Origin: Pegea sp. RAD2-039
Taxonomy: Eukaryota; Chordata; Thaliacea; Salpida; Salpidae
Length of the DNA: 64,000 nt
Direction: 5' to 3'
Assembly (NCBI GenBank): GCA_034620365.1
Contig: JAQGEQ010000351.1
Location: 186,001 to 250,000, forward strand
In this document: in pieces, positions 47,101 to 60,377 of the stretch
How positions within the stretch are numbered: position 1 is the first letter of the stretch
Layout: every line of letters starts with the position of its first letter
Notes under the pieces: generated by a model
What the model was told of the DNA's origin: nothing
The model's database searches: none
The model's input: the letters and a program-made list of their open reading frames with translations, nothing else
Position numbers and translations under genes: made by a program

Positions 47101-50100
47101 AGTTGATACATTTGGTTGTTGTTCAGTTGTATCAACTGGTTTAAGTGCTCGGTTTAGTACACTATGCCACCTGTTAAGTGTCCCTGGTCTAGAAAAACAA
47201 ACATGTTGATAGATGGGCTTGAAGCTGAGAACATTTTATAATACATCATCTTGTCGAGGTTTGAAGAAAATGCTTTTATGTAATATTAAATCTTACTTAA
47301 CACTTTTCCACTAAATTCGTAAAATTATTTATTTATAAATAATTGTTATCATAAATTTTATTGGAAATAAAATGCTTCAAGTTTCCTAATTACATTTGAA
47401 AGATAAAGTTGTTGGAAACATAAAAAAGAAAGTCATAGACTTACTTGGCTTCTTTTTCTGCACAAACGAAGATGCTTGTTGTTGAGGTGTTTATTTTTAA
47501 GAAATTAGAAGACTTTGAAGAAGTTTCCTCACTTCTTTGCACAACATCAATACTTAAAATATCACATAAAGGTATTTCCTAGAAAGAAAAGATATCAACA
47601 ATTGCTTCAAGCAAAACATCAAATCTTTTATTTTTTCGATAAAACTTTTGTGGACAAGCTTACTCGATGGTAATTGGTCCCATGGTCACTTCTATAGAGT
47701 GTGATTGACTTGGAGTCCAGCCTCCAATAATGTCGCCGACTCTAAGATGAAAATTGATATTCAGATTTGTTTCATAAAAATCATTTAATATTTGTAATCA
47801 AGCAGAAAAAGTTTTAGGTTTCTGAAAACATTTTCTCCGCTCAGTAAAATTTCAACTTGGATTTTTACTCTTTAGTCGAAAAGTTGTTTTCAATTACTGA
47901 TAAGACTCCAGAACCTTAGATCACGAAAATAAGATCTGAAGGGCCGAAAATTTTTTGGTGATGAAGGGCTATGTAATCCAAAATATCTTTAATTCGTGTC
48001 TTAAAAAATTCTACTAAAACATGAGTAAAAAAATCCACCAACCAAAGCATCAACACTTGTGAAATGAAGTAACCATCCTTCTTGTAAAATTGTACTTGTT
48101 GCATGTTGCTTAGTGTTCCTAAAAGACTCCGCGATCCTCATCAGAGGTATGTTAGGAGCTTCTGTGGAATCAGATAACGGAGGCAGATCGCTTTCAACGG
48201 TTGTCACGGCAACGCTTCTGAAGATGAACAAGAAATTAGATCTGATTTATTTAACATTTAGCTTACGGTTCATCTACAGCCATGCGTTCATCTTCAAACT
48301 CCGAGGATGGTACTTGTAACATTCCCCCATTCTTCTTCCCGTTTATATGATCAAAAGGGTCTTGTTCGTTGCTATCATCACTTTCCATTTCTAATTCATC
48401 CCCATCAGCTTCTGAAGCTGCTGCGAAAAGCGAAGATTTTTTGGATGGAAGTTTTGAAGACACAGATTTGTGATTTGGAACATAAAATGATATTGATGTA
48501 GCAACAAACAGATTGGGAGGACACATGACATGCTTGCAACCACTTAAATCAGTGAACTTGTGGTGACCTTAATATGACCTTTCTCAAACTTTTCAAAGAC
48601 TTTTTAATGTCCTTCATGATTTCGATTTCTTCTGTCCATAAATTTTTCAATTTAAACACAGAAGAAATCTCGTAATGAATGAAAAATGAATATCTAAAAG
48701 CGAGATGGAAAAGCAAATACACTTTGATGACTTTACTTGACGTGTTTCTTCATGTTCACTTACTCTGTGTAGTAATATGTATGGTTGGAAGGCTGCCGTT
48801 AAAACATACTGTAAATATAGACCTTAAAGTTCAAAAGTATACTAGAAGGCGATAATTTGTAGAAAAAAAGTTTCATATCGATATATTTCAAAAATATATA
48901 CGAAAAGAGAAGATTATTTTACCGCGTTGGTAATTGTTGCGAATGGTTGTGACTTTGTTTAATAAACTGAATTCAATTTAAAGATTTGAGTAGAAATAAA
49001 AAGGATTTAAAATTTGAAGATTTGAATTATTTGATAAAAATTATAAATTTATAAAATTAGTAGAAAGTTTTGTTGATTCACAAAATCAAATCAAGTCGAA
49101 ATTGGTAAAGTGAATAATTTCAGATTTCTTAAATCAAATGTTGTTAAAAACTGAAGAAGAAAAACATGAATGAAAGATTTTAGTTGTAAATTAAATGAAC
49201 AAATTGATAAAATAAAAAGAGAATTTAAGCTTCTAAAAAAAGAAGTTCAAAAAAATTTACATTTTTCAAATAAAGTAGAAAAAATTCAATTATTTTTATC
49301 AGTTGAAACTAAATTAGAATGTGTTGGAATTGAAGTGCAGTCAGTTCAATAAAACCTATTTCATAACTTTCAATAAATAGTTGGGAAAGGGAAAAGTGTT
49401 TCTGGATATCTATGTCGTGGTTGGAAAGCTCCAAGAAAAAGGAAATCAGAAATGTTTAGTTGTTTCAAGTAGCTTAAGATGAACAACTTTCATTTTTGCT
49501 TTTATAGTTTGAAAAAAAAGTGAAAAAATACTTTGAATTAATTCAAAGCTGGAATTTGATTTGATAAAATCTGCATCAGAAGAATTGAATTGTTTTTGTG
49601 GAAAATGTTTATCTTTATTCTCACTGAGTTTGAAATGAAAAAAGAGAAAATCAAGATGTGTTGGGGTTTATTTTTAAAGAATTAAATACGATGGTAGCTT
49701 TGAAAAGATGAAATTTTATATGAACGATTCAAATTTCGAACTTTTAAGATCTCAATTCTTTTTGAAATACAAATTTATGGAAATAATTTTCTAATTTTTC
49801 TATTCTAAATCAGAGATAAGTTTTTACAAACTCACTTATACAGAGATTTACAAATAATCTTTAGAAGATAAATAATTTAGTAGCAGAATCAGGAAGCTAA
49901 ATATGTCTTGTGAGTGGCGAATGAGGTTCTAATTAGACGTTGCAAGAAAATAGTTTTTAGTAATTTAAAATTGTTGACAGTGCAAACATGCTGTTAAAAA
50001 ATCTTCTAAAATTAACTGCAAAACGACCAAAGCTTACTTTTAGAGTCATTAGCCTCACCAGGGCAATTGTCCGGTATTTCAGCTACGCATCTTTTGTGAC

Positions 50101-52718
50101 AATTAAATTTGCAATCTGAATGACAATAAGATATGGAAGATTTGGACAAAGAAGTGTTTTTATTGAAACAGTAAACCAAATACTTAATAATGTGTGAGTG
50201 TGAGATACTTGTAAAATAAACTTTTCAGTTTTCAATGTTGTTAAATAAATACTCGTAAAATTTATTCAAATATTTAATAATGTTTAAAACATTTTAATTA
50301 AATACTATAAATTTTAAACAAGTTTGGATTTAATTGAAATAGCAAAATGATAATTGATTTTGTAACCTACTTGTTTCATCTCTATCATAATAAAAATTCG
50401 ATCAAACAAGAGTTTTTAAAAAAAGTAAAAAATTTGTGATGATTTAAGGAGATAATTGATGTCTTTTAGATATTCTTTTAATTACATTTTAAACTTTAAA
50501 TATAGAAATTATTTTTAAGGAAGTAAGTGCTTTTGAAGGTTATATAAGATTTGTTTTTATGTAATTTCTCATTATAGGTAAATCTTTAGAGTAAATATCC
50601 AAATTATAATTGATAAACAGAATTAAAAAGTTTGTTTTAAAATTATATTTGTAGAGATTAAGCATCAGTGTTTACAGGAAGCAAACCAAACATTTAGTAC
50701 TTTGCAAACTAAATCAAGAGATGGTTTCCAAACCTTCAAATCGTGAGTTTGTAAACTTGCTTCACATATATATATGTGATATATTTTATTATCTTATTAC
50801 AAACGTTTACTTAAAAACTTGTAATAAAACGTTTATCCAAACAAGATAGAATCAAACCTCGCTCCACGCCAATCACTTTGTATTATCTGTTGCAACTTCG
50901 GTATACAGGTTATGTAGGTAGATAAATTGATGAAAGTAAACCCCTCTTAAATAAACAAACTGAAACAACAAATGCTAAGCACCTTTACATTGCATCCCTT
51001 GTTTGAAAATGCCTCGTAACAACCTTCGACAGTACTGACAGACTGTTGGACGGGTGTAAGTATGGACCTTTGAAAAAAAGTAATTATTTACAATTTCATT
51101 TGAACGAATTATGTTGAAGATAAATCAATTATTAGTAAAAGTAATTTGTTATCGATTCTATCTTTACCTGGAATGTATGTGGCACCCGTATAGTGGCGAA
51201 ACCTTCAATCCATAAAGGTCTTGGTGAACCTTTACTTGTCTTACTGGGTTGAGGTAAAAGTGCCAGCTGGAATAAGAGCTTTTGATTAAATGGAATTTTA
51301 GCAAATCTTTCAAACCGTTGATGTATAAGACTCCTGGGAACAAATTGATCCGTTTAAATTATGGGATGAACCGGGATTACTGACGGATGCTTTCCGCTTT
51401 CTTTCTAATGTGCAATTATTTGGGATTTTATAAGCACAACGCTTGTGATAATTTTGTCCACAACCTGGTCAACAAACAAAAGTTTTGATGAATAGATTTT
51501 TGTTGATGAGGAGAAAGGACTAGATGATGATTAGATGAGAGTTTTTCAACTGATTTATTTACTAGCTTAACATAATCGAAAATATGTGAATTTAATAAAC
51601 ATCAAAGCTTCAAGACGCAAAAATAATAAATTTGTTTTCTCTGTCAAAATGATTGAAATGAGATCTTTTAATTTGATTAAAAACAACTGAAAAAAACTAG
51701 AAGAAAAATCATTTTAAATGATGAATTATTAGAAAGTTTAGGTAGAAATGGTCATATATACCGTCACATCTAAGTCCCTGCCTTACAATACCAAACAACA
51801 TCTCTCCACAGTGGTCACAAAACGCTGGCGACCTATAGGAGTGGACATTGAGTGCATGGGGTTGTATTTTCAAGGATGCTTCACCAAAGTCAGCTGAAAA
51901 TGCCAGTAAATAGAACTGCATTTAGTTTAGCAGTGAAAAAAATTATCATTAAAAATTAATAAGAGGTGATAAACATTCATCATTAGAATATTTCTTTGAC
52001 TAAGATTAATTACTTGAACAAATACTTGAAAGTTTTGATGAGATAACTTTTAAGAAAATATGAAGCTATAAACGCTTTTTTCAGTTGTTAGTACTTTAGA
52101 AAGTTTATTTTCATCAACTATATTAATAGTAGCTTACCACTGAGCACAATTTCAATAATTGATCTGTTATACAACTCATTTGATGAGTTGTTACTGATCA
52201 ATTGAAGAATATTATCACTTTTGTCATTATGTAAAAACAAATGGATTTTTTCTGACAAGTTCCCATAGAATTGTGCTTGTGGGAACTAAATATGAAAAAA
52301 ATATTGTTGAAACTTTATAATAACTCACAAAAAAGTAACAACTATTTGTTTTACATTTGTACAAACAGTTTTTTTAATATTAATAAATCTTTAAGTTTTT
52401 CAACTTTTAAACTAGTTGAAACAAAAAATCAATATGTGAAAATAAAAAGATGTTAAGAAAATAGATTCAATTCTACCTTTCAACTCATTCATCTATTTAT
52501 TTAATTTATGATAAAAATATCTTTTATTTATTTAAAACAACACATGCCTGTTTTCCAACAGTGGTGGCTGCAAGTTCCTTTAGCTCTTCTAAGCTGAAAT
52601 TACTTCTATTAACTTGTATATGCTCCCTCAAAAGTCCAAATTGAAAAGTGAAGTGTATTCCAACATTTTCAGATACATGCATGTTTTCAAAATTCTCTGA
52701 AACCTCTACACTTTGCAT
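44115..52718 (-). CDS. PRKD: Protein kinase D (serine/threonine kinase, DAG receptor)
   Basis: Twenty exons, all in phase, sum to 2463 nt (820 residues). In order from the 5' end (minus strand): 52718-52542, 52285-52138, 51893-51762, 51464-51316, 51266-51168, 51067-50983, 50115-50038, 48420-48267, 48217-48043, 47741-47664, 47578-47445, 47188-47088, 46446-46382, 46328-46161, 45584-45423, 45369-45271, 44840-44733, 44676-44517, 44465-44380 and 44219-44115. Domains: the N-terminal ubiquitin-like dimerisation domain ([14 protein letters not shown]), C1a ([18 protein letters not shown]), C1b ([12 protein letters not shown]), an acidic linker, the PH domain ([22 protein letters not shown]), and the kinase: [28 protein letters not shown], activation loop [16 protein letters not shown]. 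The two activation-loop serines and all catalytic residues are kept. It acts downstream of diacylglycerol and PKC at membranes and the Golgi. It is slightly shorter than vertebrate members and ends right after the conserved C-terminal helix. Confidence 0.96.
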
Positions 52719-55700
52719 TTCAGGATTAAACAAACAAACTATCTCATCAAATATCAGTTAATTATTTAGAAGCAAAATTACTGTTTTAGAACATTAGAAA
52801 AACAAGTAAATAATGATGAGCCTAATGTATACAAACAAAAATACATGAAAATTGGAAATATTTGTTTGTGTCGGTGAAAACCAATCTAGTTTTGTTTCAG
52901 AAAGTTAAACATTTCAGAGTATAAATAGGAAATTAATAGTAGTAGTGAAATTTCTATGTAAACAACAAATTTACACAATATAATTCCTTGCAACATACAG
53001 TAGTCAAGTTCAAATGTAAGTTTCAATTTGAATTGTTCTTATCAAAAAATTTAAAAATCTAAATCATTAATATATAAAACCACTAAGATATAATTAAGGC
53101 TACAGTTGCTAATAGTTTGTATTTTGGAAAGAAAATTTAATTGATAAAAAACTACCCAGGGAACGAGAGAAGTTGAGACATCCATATTAAAAAGTTTAAT
53201 TAATTATTAAAAAAACAATCATCAAATTAAATTATTTATTTTTTAAACTATACATCATGCAAACGAATTCAAAGATAATTTAAAATATTGAAAAGAAATA
53301 TTATAATTAATAAGTTATTAATTAGTAATTACTTATCTTAAATATAAAAATCAATTTTTAAGTAAGTTAATAAGTAAACTAAAGTTTTTATTAATTAACA
53401 AGCAAAATACTAATTAAAATTTTTTAATAGAAACATTTGAACAAATATATAATTTTTATACTATCTAAAACCGTCTATTAGTTGTTAAAGTCAATAAAAT
53501 TAACAAACAATTTATTTGGTTAGAAATTGTGAGTTAATAAACAAAAATATCTGAAAATATCAAAAAAAAATTTACTTAAATATTATCTATTCTATAAGTT
53601 GAATGACGTCATTAGTGAAAATTAAAACAATTTAGTATTTCAATTATTTTACAGAATTTGATTTTTATCAAAATATTTAAAGTAGTCTAAAAATATAGAA
53701 CTGAAGCAGTTCAAATATTTCAACTCAAAAAATTATTTCTTAAAAGCGAACAGAAAAGATAAAAATAAAAAATTTCAAATCAAAGTTTTCAAACAACTAA
53801 ATTTTTCGATTATTCTTTCATAAATATTTAAAAGGAATTCCATAACATTTTACAGATATTATCATTCATAAAATTTTTTCACTACTTAACAAATTTTACG
53901 ATACCGTACTTGGAGATAGATGGTTAAAGCATAAATAAACAAGATAAAATTAAAAATCAGCTAAAATTGATAAAAACTATAAAAAAATAATAGTTCAAAA
54001 ATTACAAATTCTTTCATTGAGTATTAATAACCCACATGCTGGTTTACAAGTTTCGATTCAAACTAAAAGTTCAAAACAAAATCTATACTCGGCGGGAATA
54101 ATATTAGGTACAAGCTACTAACAGCCTGTGCGTAGTCAAAAAGAATTTCAGCTGGTAAAAGAATGCTAACAGCGTCACCAAGTGGTGGTTTAATACATAA
54201 GTGTGATGTCAATTTATGAATGCAAAGTTACTCAAGCAGAACAGTTGAAATTAGTCGATATTTTTAGAGAAAGTAAATAACTTAAGCAATAAGTAGTAGA
54301 GTAAAAGAAGGATTGATGCATAAAAGTACTTACAGTACAAGTAAATATAACGTATTCGCTAATAGATTAAATCATTAACAGTATTAATCAGTTTTCAGAT
54401 TGATTATTGCATTCTTAGCTTGTTATAAGTTTTATTGTTTGAAAAATATCTTTGATAAGTTTTGACAACTTTGCATTGAAAGCTTCAAATTTTTTAGCTT
54501 TTTTTTTGTTCTAAGAAGTTTTAGAAATCTTCATTTTTTATATAATGTTTAAAAAATCTTAACCTTAATAAAACATTTAAGTATTTTTTGACTGTTCTTA
54601 ACAAAATCCAACAAAGTTATTTTGTTATTTTTACCAATACACCACAATAATATGTTTACTAAGATCTGTTTAACTCTGAATTCTCTTAAAATAAATTTGC
54701 TGTTTAACGCCTTTGGATTACTTTTCAATCTCTCTATATGCAGTTTTACTTGGAAACCCTTTTATCAGATGATAGGATTTTTTCATTCAATCTAATAAGC
54801 ATTTTACAAACTCATCTGTGTAATGTTTATCAGTTTTTTATATCAAACTAAAAAGTCTTGCTGCTTCAGATTAAAAATTCCAATTTCCTAAGGGTAATTT
54901 CTATTTACATGTTTCAGTGATTCGCTGATTTGAAACTGAATATGTTTTTAAAGATCTTTAAGTAAACAGTTAATTTTTAAGCTTATTTTTTTTTATATAC
55001 TTTTACAAAATTTCAATCTTTAGTAATTAACAGTCAAAGTTAGTATTTAAAAAATCTAGCATTAACTTCTTCAAAATAAAAATTGTTTTCAGTTTTCTTG
55101 AGAATAAGTTTATTCAGAAGTTAGAGAATAAAATAAGGATTTTCAAGGATTTTCTAATTTATTTAATTACAATGAAGCAGTTAAGATCCACAAAGATGGT
55201 TGTTCTTATTTTGTTGATCAGCTTTTTTGTTATTAATCTTATTTTTTAAGTATCTTTTTTACATTTATTTTTGAGCTGTTATGCAAATTTCTTTATTCAG
55301 ATATGCAAGCTTGAAGGTAGCTTTGTATAATATGAAAAAATTTAAGCGAAACCATTTTATAAGGAGGCAGCTTATAACTCATTTAGAAGCAATTGTAGAA
55401 AATTCAAGAACCAGCAATAGATATGAAACGCTGAAAAAAGATTACAGCCATATCATTTAAAGCAAGTTCATTAACTCAACTGAATTTTTAGAAAATCTAC
55501 TAAATTTAATTTTACGGTCACCTAATAATTTTGTATAGCTTACTCAAAAAGGTGACTAACAAATAGTTTTAAGTCGCTTAGAGCTTATAAAGGAGTATTT
55601 GATTTTTAAGGTTTTCCACTTTCCATTTTTGTTATCACTAATTCTAAAATTCTCCATTTTTTAGTTTAAAAAAAATGTTTTGTTCATACAATTTATCATG

Positions 55701-56823
55701 TGTATCCAAACTGTATTTCCATAAAATTCAAAACTTATTTCTTATAAAAAATTATTTTAAGTAAGGTTTTTGACTAAACCAGTCCATAATATCCAAAAAA
55801 TAGTTTTTTCGGTAGTCTAACTAAAAGTCAAATTGTTTTTATTTTGACTTTTATACAAAATTCTTGATCATTTTTATCACATACAAAATAATTATAATAT
55901 TATTAGATTTATAAAGTAATTAGAAGCATTTCTTAACCGCAAAGTATCAATGTTATTTAAAGGTAAAAGTACATTTTTTACTTTGCTTTAATAAGTTTTT
56001 TTTGCTGATATTTATTTATATTCTAAAGCTGTATGTTTTATTTTAGTGATAAACTTTTTTGTTTAAGAAGTATCTTCCAAATTTTTTGTATTCTTGGATA
56101 ATTAGTTTTTAATTGTCTTTTGTAGGCTGGTATTTGATAAAAGCTTTAAATGATAATTACTTTAAAAAAAGGAAAAAATATTTAAATTTTTATTTCTTGT
56201 CAGTCGAGTATTTATTTCGATAATTTTAGTTGCTGTCTTATTTTGATTACTTTTAAGATTTATTATTATTTGAGAGTTTGTCTCCAATCTTAAGTTTTCA
56301 TTTATTTATATTTTTATAAGCCTCCAATAATGAATATTATTAAGATATTCTACTTTTAAATGTTTTATAAAGTTTGTTTAGAGAGTTATATGAATAATTT
56401 TTAGTTCAAAAACTCTATTATATAATATGTTAGTTGAACAATAATTTCTGATTCAAGTTGAAGAACTCTTAAAGTAAATAAGTAGATTAAATATATCTTT
56501 TGATATTATTTTCATCAAAAAGTTTTTTCGAATATTATTCTCATCATTTAAATTTATCAAACTTTTTATTGAAGTTGTTCTTTTATCTACCTAAATATTT
56601 TTAGTAATTATAAATAAGTATTTGTTTGTTAGTCTATATTATATATTTTATTTCATGATCAAATCTAAAGTAAGAAACTTTTATTTTGACAATTTATTTA
56701 TAATTTTTTAATATCATATAAAAACTTATTGTTAAAAATTGTATTAAAATAAAGTTAATAATTTTTTAAGCTTAAAAACCAAATTGATTAGTTTATCTGG
56801 TTTTTAATTTGCTGCTTTCAACA
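52719..56823. other. Gene-free AT-rich region between PKD and TMEM177
   Basis: About 4.1 kb between two divergent genes with no coding sequence recognised. It contains one isolated TGACGTCA at 53604-53611, about 0.9 kb upstream of the PKD start. Confidence 0.55.
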
Positions 56824-57771
56824 ATGGATCAATTTATAAAAGTTTACAAAAAAGTTTTGAAGTACAGAAAGCATATAGCTGTTGCAACTTCATTATATGT
56901 GATGGGAAAAAATTCTGGGAGAAACTTACTTCCTGAATATCTAATATTACCCCAAACTGCAGCTTTAGATTGCCTAAAATATCCTGGTGAATATCAACGT
57001 TGGTTAATTAGAATCACTAAAAGAGATTGTGATTATGAAGGAGATATTTTTCCTTATGTCACTAAATGTTTAACAAAAGCTGTTAGTGGAGGATTTCAAG
57101 GTTTTGGTTCTCTAAAACCAACATGTTTTATTGGAATACCAAAAACGTTTTATTGTAGTAATATGTTAGAAGTATGTGATGTAGATCTTCGATTTATTGC
57201 TGGCAAATCTATCGGAGTAAATAGCAAAACAGAAGAAAATTTCCTCAACTCTCTTGTTCTCTCTGATGCAGCTCAAAAATTCGCGGTAGCTCGCCATTTA
57301 ATGTATTTCAAAGATAATTGGGCTATCATCGAGTTACTTTTATCACCAGCATTTGTACTTCTTGGTTATATACTTTGTATGAAAGGTCCAAACTTATTAG
57401 TTAATAACAAAGGAGCCCTTTCAATAGCTCATCTGTTCAGATTTCAGCTTTTAGCAGTTGGGTTTACGTGGCTTTTATGCAAATTAACTTGGTCTCAATT
57501 AATGTATACAATTGCGTTTTCTGTTGATGAAAAAGCTGCTAGTATTTCTAAAGAATACTCTGAAGGTGCTTTGGAATATTACGCAAAAGAACGAGATTTC
57601 AACATGGCAACTAGGGTGTTACTTGGAAATAAAGGTGAGCGTTTCTTCACAGCTTTAGGTAACCGAAAAGATGGAGTGTTTGTTAATTGGCATGGACCTA
57701 GCACCACTGAAAAACAAAAACAAGTTCAAAAGATTTACCAGAAGTTCGAAAACTCTGATGACAATTCATGA
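56824..57771 (+). CDS. TMEM177: TMEM177-like mitochondrial membrane protein
   Basis: A single exon of 315 codons starts at ATG 56824 (MDQFIKVYKKV). It has two membrane helices in the middle (ELLLSPAFVLLGYILCM and HLFRFQLLAVGFTWLLC). Diagnostic stretches shared with TMEM177 are LSDAAQKFAVARHLMYF, EGALEYYAKERDFNMATRVL and LGNKGERFFTALGN, in the expected order and length. TMEM177 sits in the mitochondrial inner membrane and takes part in cytochrome c oxidase COX2 assembly with COX20. No intron and no TGACGTCA are present. An AATAAA lies about 115 bases after the stop. Confidence 0.9.
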   Translation: MDQFIKVYKKVLKYRKHIAVATSLYVMGKNSGRNLLPEYLILPQTAALDCLKYPGEYQRWLIRITKRDCDYEGDIFPYVTKCLTKAVSGGFQGFGSLKPTCFIGIPKTFYCSNMLEVCDVDLRFIAGKSIGVNSKTEENFLNSLVLSDAAQKFAVARHLMYFKDNWAIIELLLSPAFVLLGYILCMKGPNLLVNNKGALSIAHLFRFQLLAVGFTWLLCKLTWSQLMYTIAFSVDEKAASISKEYSEGALEYYAKERDFNMATRVLLGNKGERFFTALGNRKDGVFVNWHGPSTTEKQKQVQKIYQKFENSDDNS

Positions 57772-57885
57772 ATTATTCAAATTTTCAATTTAGGAAATTG
57801 TCTTATGATTATCTTCTTTCAAATCTGATTTCAGCTACTTTTTATATTTAAATTACGAATTATGATTTATTATTTTGTTGAGAAT

Positions 57886-58023
57886 TTAAATAAAAGTCTT
57901 ATAATTCAATATTCTATCTGTTGTATTTTTGGAAGAACGCGAAGCTCTTGTAGGTTTCAGAAGTCGAGGTGCTGGTAGTCCAGCTAGTTTCTTGTCCTTT
58001 ACTTGGGATTTGAACAAAGACCA
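57886..58023 (-). CDS. Possible terminal exon of an unidentified gene
   Basis: On the minus strand, after an acceptor CTGACAG, an open frame encodes SLFKSQVKDKKLAGLPAPR followed by a basic, Ser/Arg-rich stretch to a TAA at 57888-57886. The codons look more coding-like and GC-rich than the flanks. No upstream exon was found within the next kilobase, and the product is not recognised. It could be a gene remnant. Confidence 0.25.
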   Translation of the reverse strand, partial: WSLFKSQVKDKKLAGLPAPRLLKPTRASRSSKNTTDRILNYKTFI

Positions 58024-58689
58024 CTGTCAGCTGTAGTTGATAAATTAAACTATTTTTTTACAAAGCAATAAATATTTTTAGAAAATGAAAAAAACAAATT
58101 AGTCTTTTGCAGTTTCAATTATCAATATCGCCACGGTAGAAATGAAATGACTTTTAACTAATTTTCTAATAAAAGATGGTTTCTTGTGTAGAAAAACATA
58201 CAAAAAAATTAAATAAAAATTTCACGATAAATTCTTAAAAGTCCAACCAAATAGAATTTAATTCACAATTTGATTTTAAAGGTCAGTTACGTTTGTCTGA
58301 AAACGAGAGGTCACGTGAGATGTCATATGTTTTAACTTCGCGTAAATTCAGTTTCATTGGTAAACCTTATTAAGGTTTTTGGTTTACGCCACGAGCTACA
58401 AAATGTAATTAAGCTGATTCAAATGTTACTCAAGCATTTTGTTAATGTTTCATAATACTTATATTATTGCTTAGTTATAAAACAGTTTTATAAAAAATTT
58501 CAACTTAAAAAAACTTTTAAGATTTTATTGATAGCTCTTTCGATAATTTACAATTTAAAAAGTTTGTTTTATAAATGTAATGAACATCAGTACAACTGAA
58601 CTAATTGCTTCTTATTCTGCCATTTATCTATTTTATTATAATTTTTCTTTAAGTTTTAGCCACAAACCTTTCCAATGGAAAGAGCTTCA

Positions 58690-59370
58690 TCATTATCCTA
58701 GTTCATAAAAATATCGATTTAAACCACTTAGCTACCAACCAATTTCTCTCACTAGTAACTCCTGAACATTCGAACTGATTATTTCACAAAAATTCTGACT
58801 TACCTTCTCCACAAAAACCTATTTTTCTGAAAACCAATTCAAATTCCTATTTCAAAGATTCTCCTGTTGTTGTCCTGTCTCCACCAGTGCCTATATTGCT
58901 TCGCAAATAACCTTACTACAAATATAATCTCTACAGACATCCACAATGCTTTTGATTCACTTTCACATCCCATTTTAGTAAAAACCTTTCAGATAATTTG
59001 ATACTAACCCAACTCTTATCTCTTAGATTAAGCAATTTTTCAAAAGTGGAAAAGTCATCATAAATAACTTTATTTCAGTGTTTTTGGTTTTCAGTGGTGG
59101 TAATAACGGCAGTATTATTGGACCTTTTCTTCAATATCAATAATAGTACTTTATCTTTAAGTGATTCTGGAAACTTAATACGCTTCGCCGACCCTTGCTA
59201 GACTTTTTAGTACTAATTAGTTTCTCTTTGATCTTCTTTTGAGTCTACTAGCCTATGGCTTCAGTCCAGAAAACTCAAGCTTGCTACCAGATGTTTTCAT
59301 CTGTCATTAAATAAACCTTCAGACTCTAACCCGACATCATCTGACTTTCATCTAAACATGAATCAAATAT
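58690..59370 (+). pseudogene. Fossil reverse transcriptase of a non-LTR element
   Basis: RT landmarks appear in order but in shifting frames: YQPISLTS near 58730 (compare YRPISLTS), DIHNAFDSLSHPIL near 58940 (motif A), GSIIGPFL near 59112 (motif B, compare GSVLGPLLF) and RFADP near 59183 (motif C, compare FADD), followed by a thumb-like RKLKLATRCFHLSLN. Stops and frameshifts are frequent. It is another LINE lineage or a much older copy than the one at 23-27 kb. Confidence 0.65.
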
Positions 59371-60295
59371 GTGAATGCCACGTAAACTAACTGTTCAGAA
59401 CTGATTGACTTATTTATAGTAAGTTCTAAAATCTTTGCAATTGTTTTACCTTTTCTAGACCTCTTAAATTTAATGAGCCTTTTAAAGATCGCAGTCTCTT
59501 ACACGTTTGGGTACAATTGGGTAACCAAGGTTTGGAATTTTTTCTGACTCCATCACTACATCAAAATCTATCACTTATTTAAAAATCTTATTTTAAAAAT
59601 ATGATTTAAGTAATTTCTTTCACAAGTAACACTACTAGTTTTATTTCCTCCGCTAATTTTCCTATTTCTACTTTTATTCATCACTTATATTTACTTATGT
59701 CTCTTTACTGTTTCTATTCTTTCTGTATTACTTATGTTAAATTGTGATACTTAAGAGCTTTTCATTATCTTTCCGTTTATTTTGTTTTTGTTTGTTGAAA
59801 GAGCTGTAGAATTCGTCACTTGCAGTCATACGTTGATTAAAATAAACAGCGGAAGTATTCTCAAACACAAAATTCCATTTACAGTTGCTTACTAAGAAAC
59901 TTTTTCCAAAAAAACTTTTCGGTAGTTTCTTTACAGACTTTTGTTTAAAAGTCTTATATATTAACATACAAACTTAAGTTGATTAGTTTAAATATTACTT
60001 TTCATGAGATTTTTATTTTTAAAGTTAAAATACTTTTTCTGTTGAAATAAAAAATATTATTTAAAACTATACATAGCTAATATTTTTTTCTGAAAAATAA
60101 CACGATTATTATTATATCGTTTGTATTCCTTTTTGGAAATTTTAAAAAAGATTGTTTTAAGAACAGTATCTTCAACAAATTTATAATTATAAAGAAAATC
60201 AACAATATAAAATAACAACTTATTAATCAATAAATTTCAAAGGGAAGCAAGCACATTGTAGGGCGTAGAAACTTTGTTCAAGGAAATAAAAACAG
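59371..60295. other. AT-rich spacer
   Basis: No supported gene. The first part may still belong to the decayed retroelement. Confidence 0.45.
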
Positions 60296-60303
60296 TATAA
60301 AAG
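60296..60303 (+). promoter_or_regulatory. TATA box of the secreted-protein gene
   Basis: TATAAAAG lies 82 bases before the ATG at 60378 in an otherwise more GC-balanced stretch. The spacing fits a start of transcription near 60330. Confidence 0.55.
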
Positions 60304-60377
60304 TCCTTCTGCGTTTTGCTGTAACTATTGGATGACAAACTTATTGAAGTGAAACTTACTTAGAAATCACCATTACA

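Noticed and set aside
47250..50030. Additional genes within the large PKD introns
   Set aside because: Open frames such as 49170-49352 are AT-rich, lack motifs and have no partner exons.
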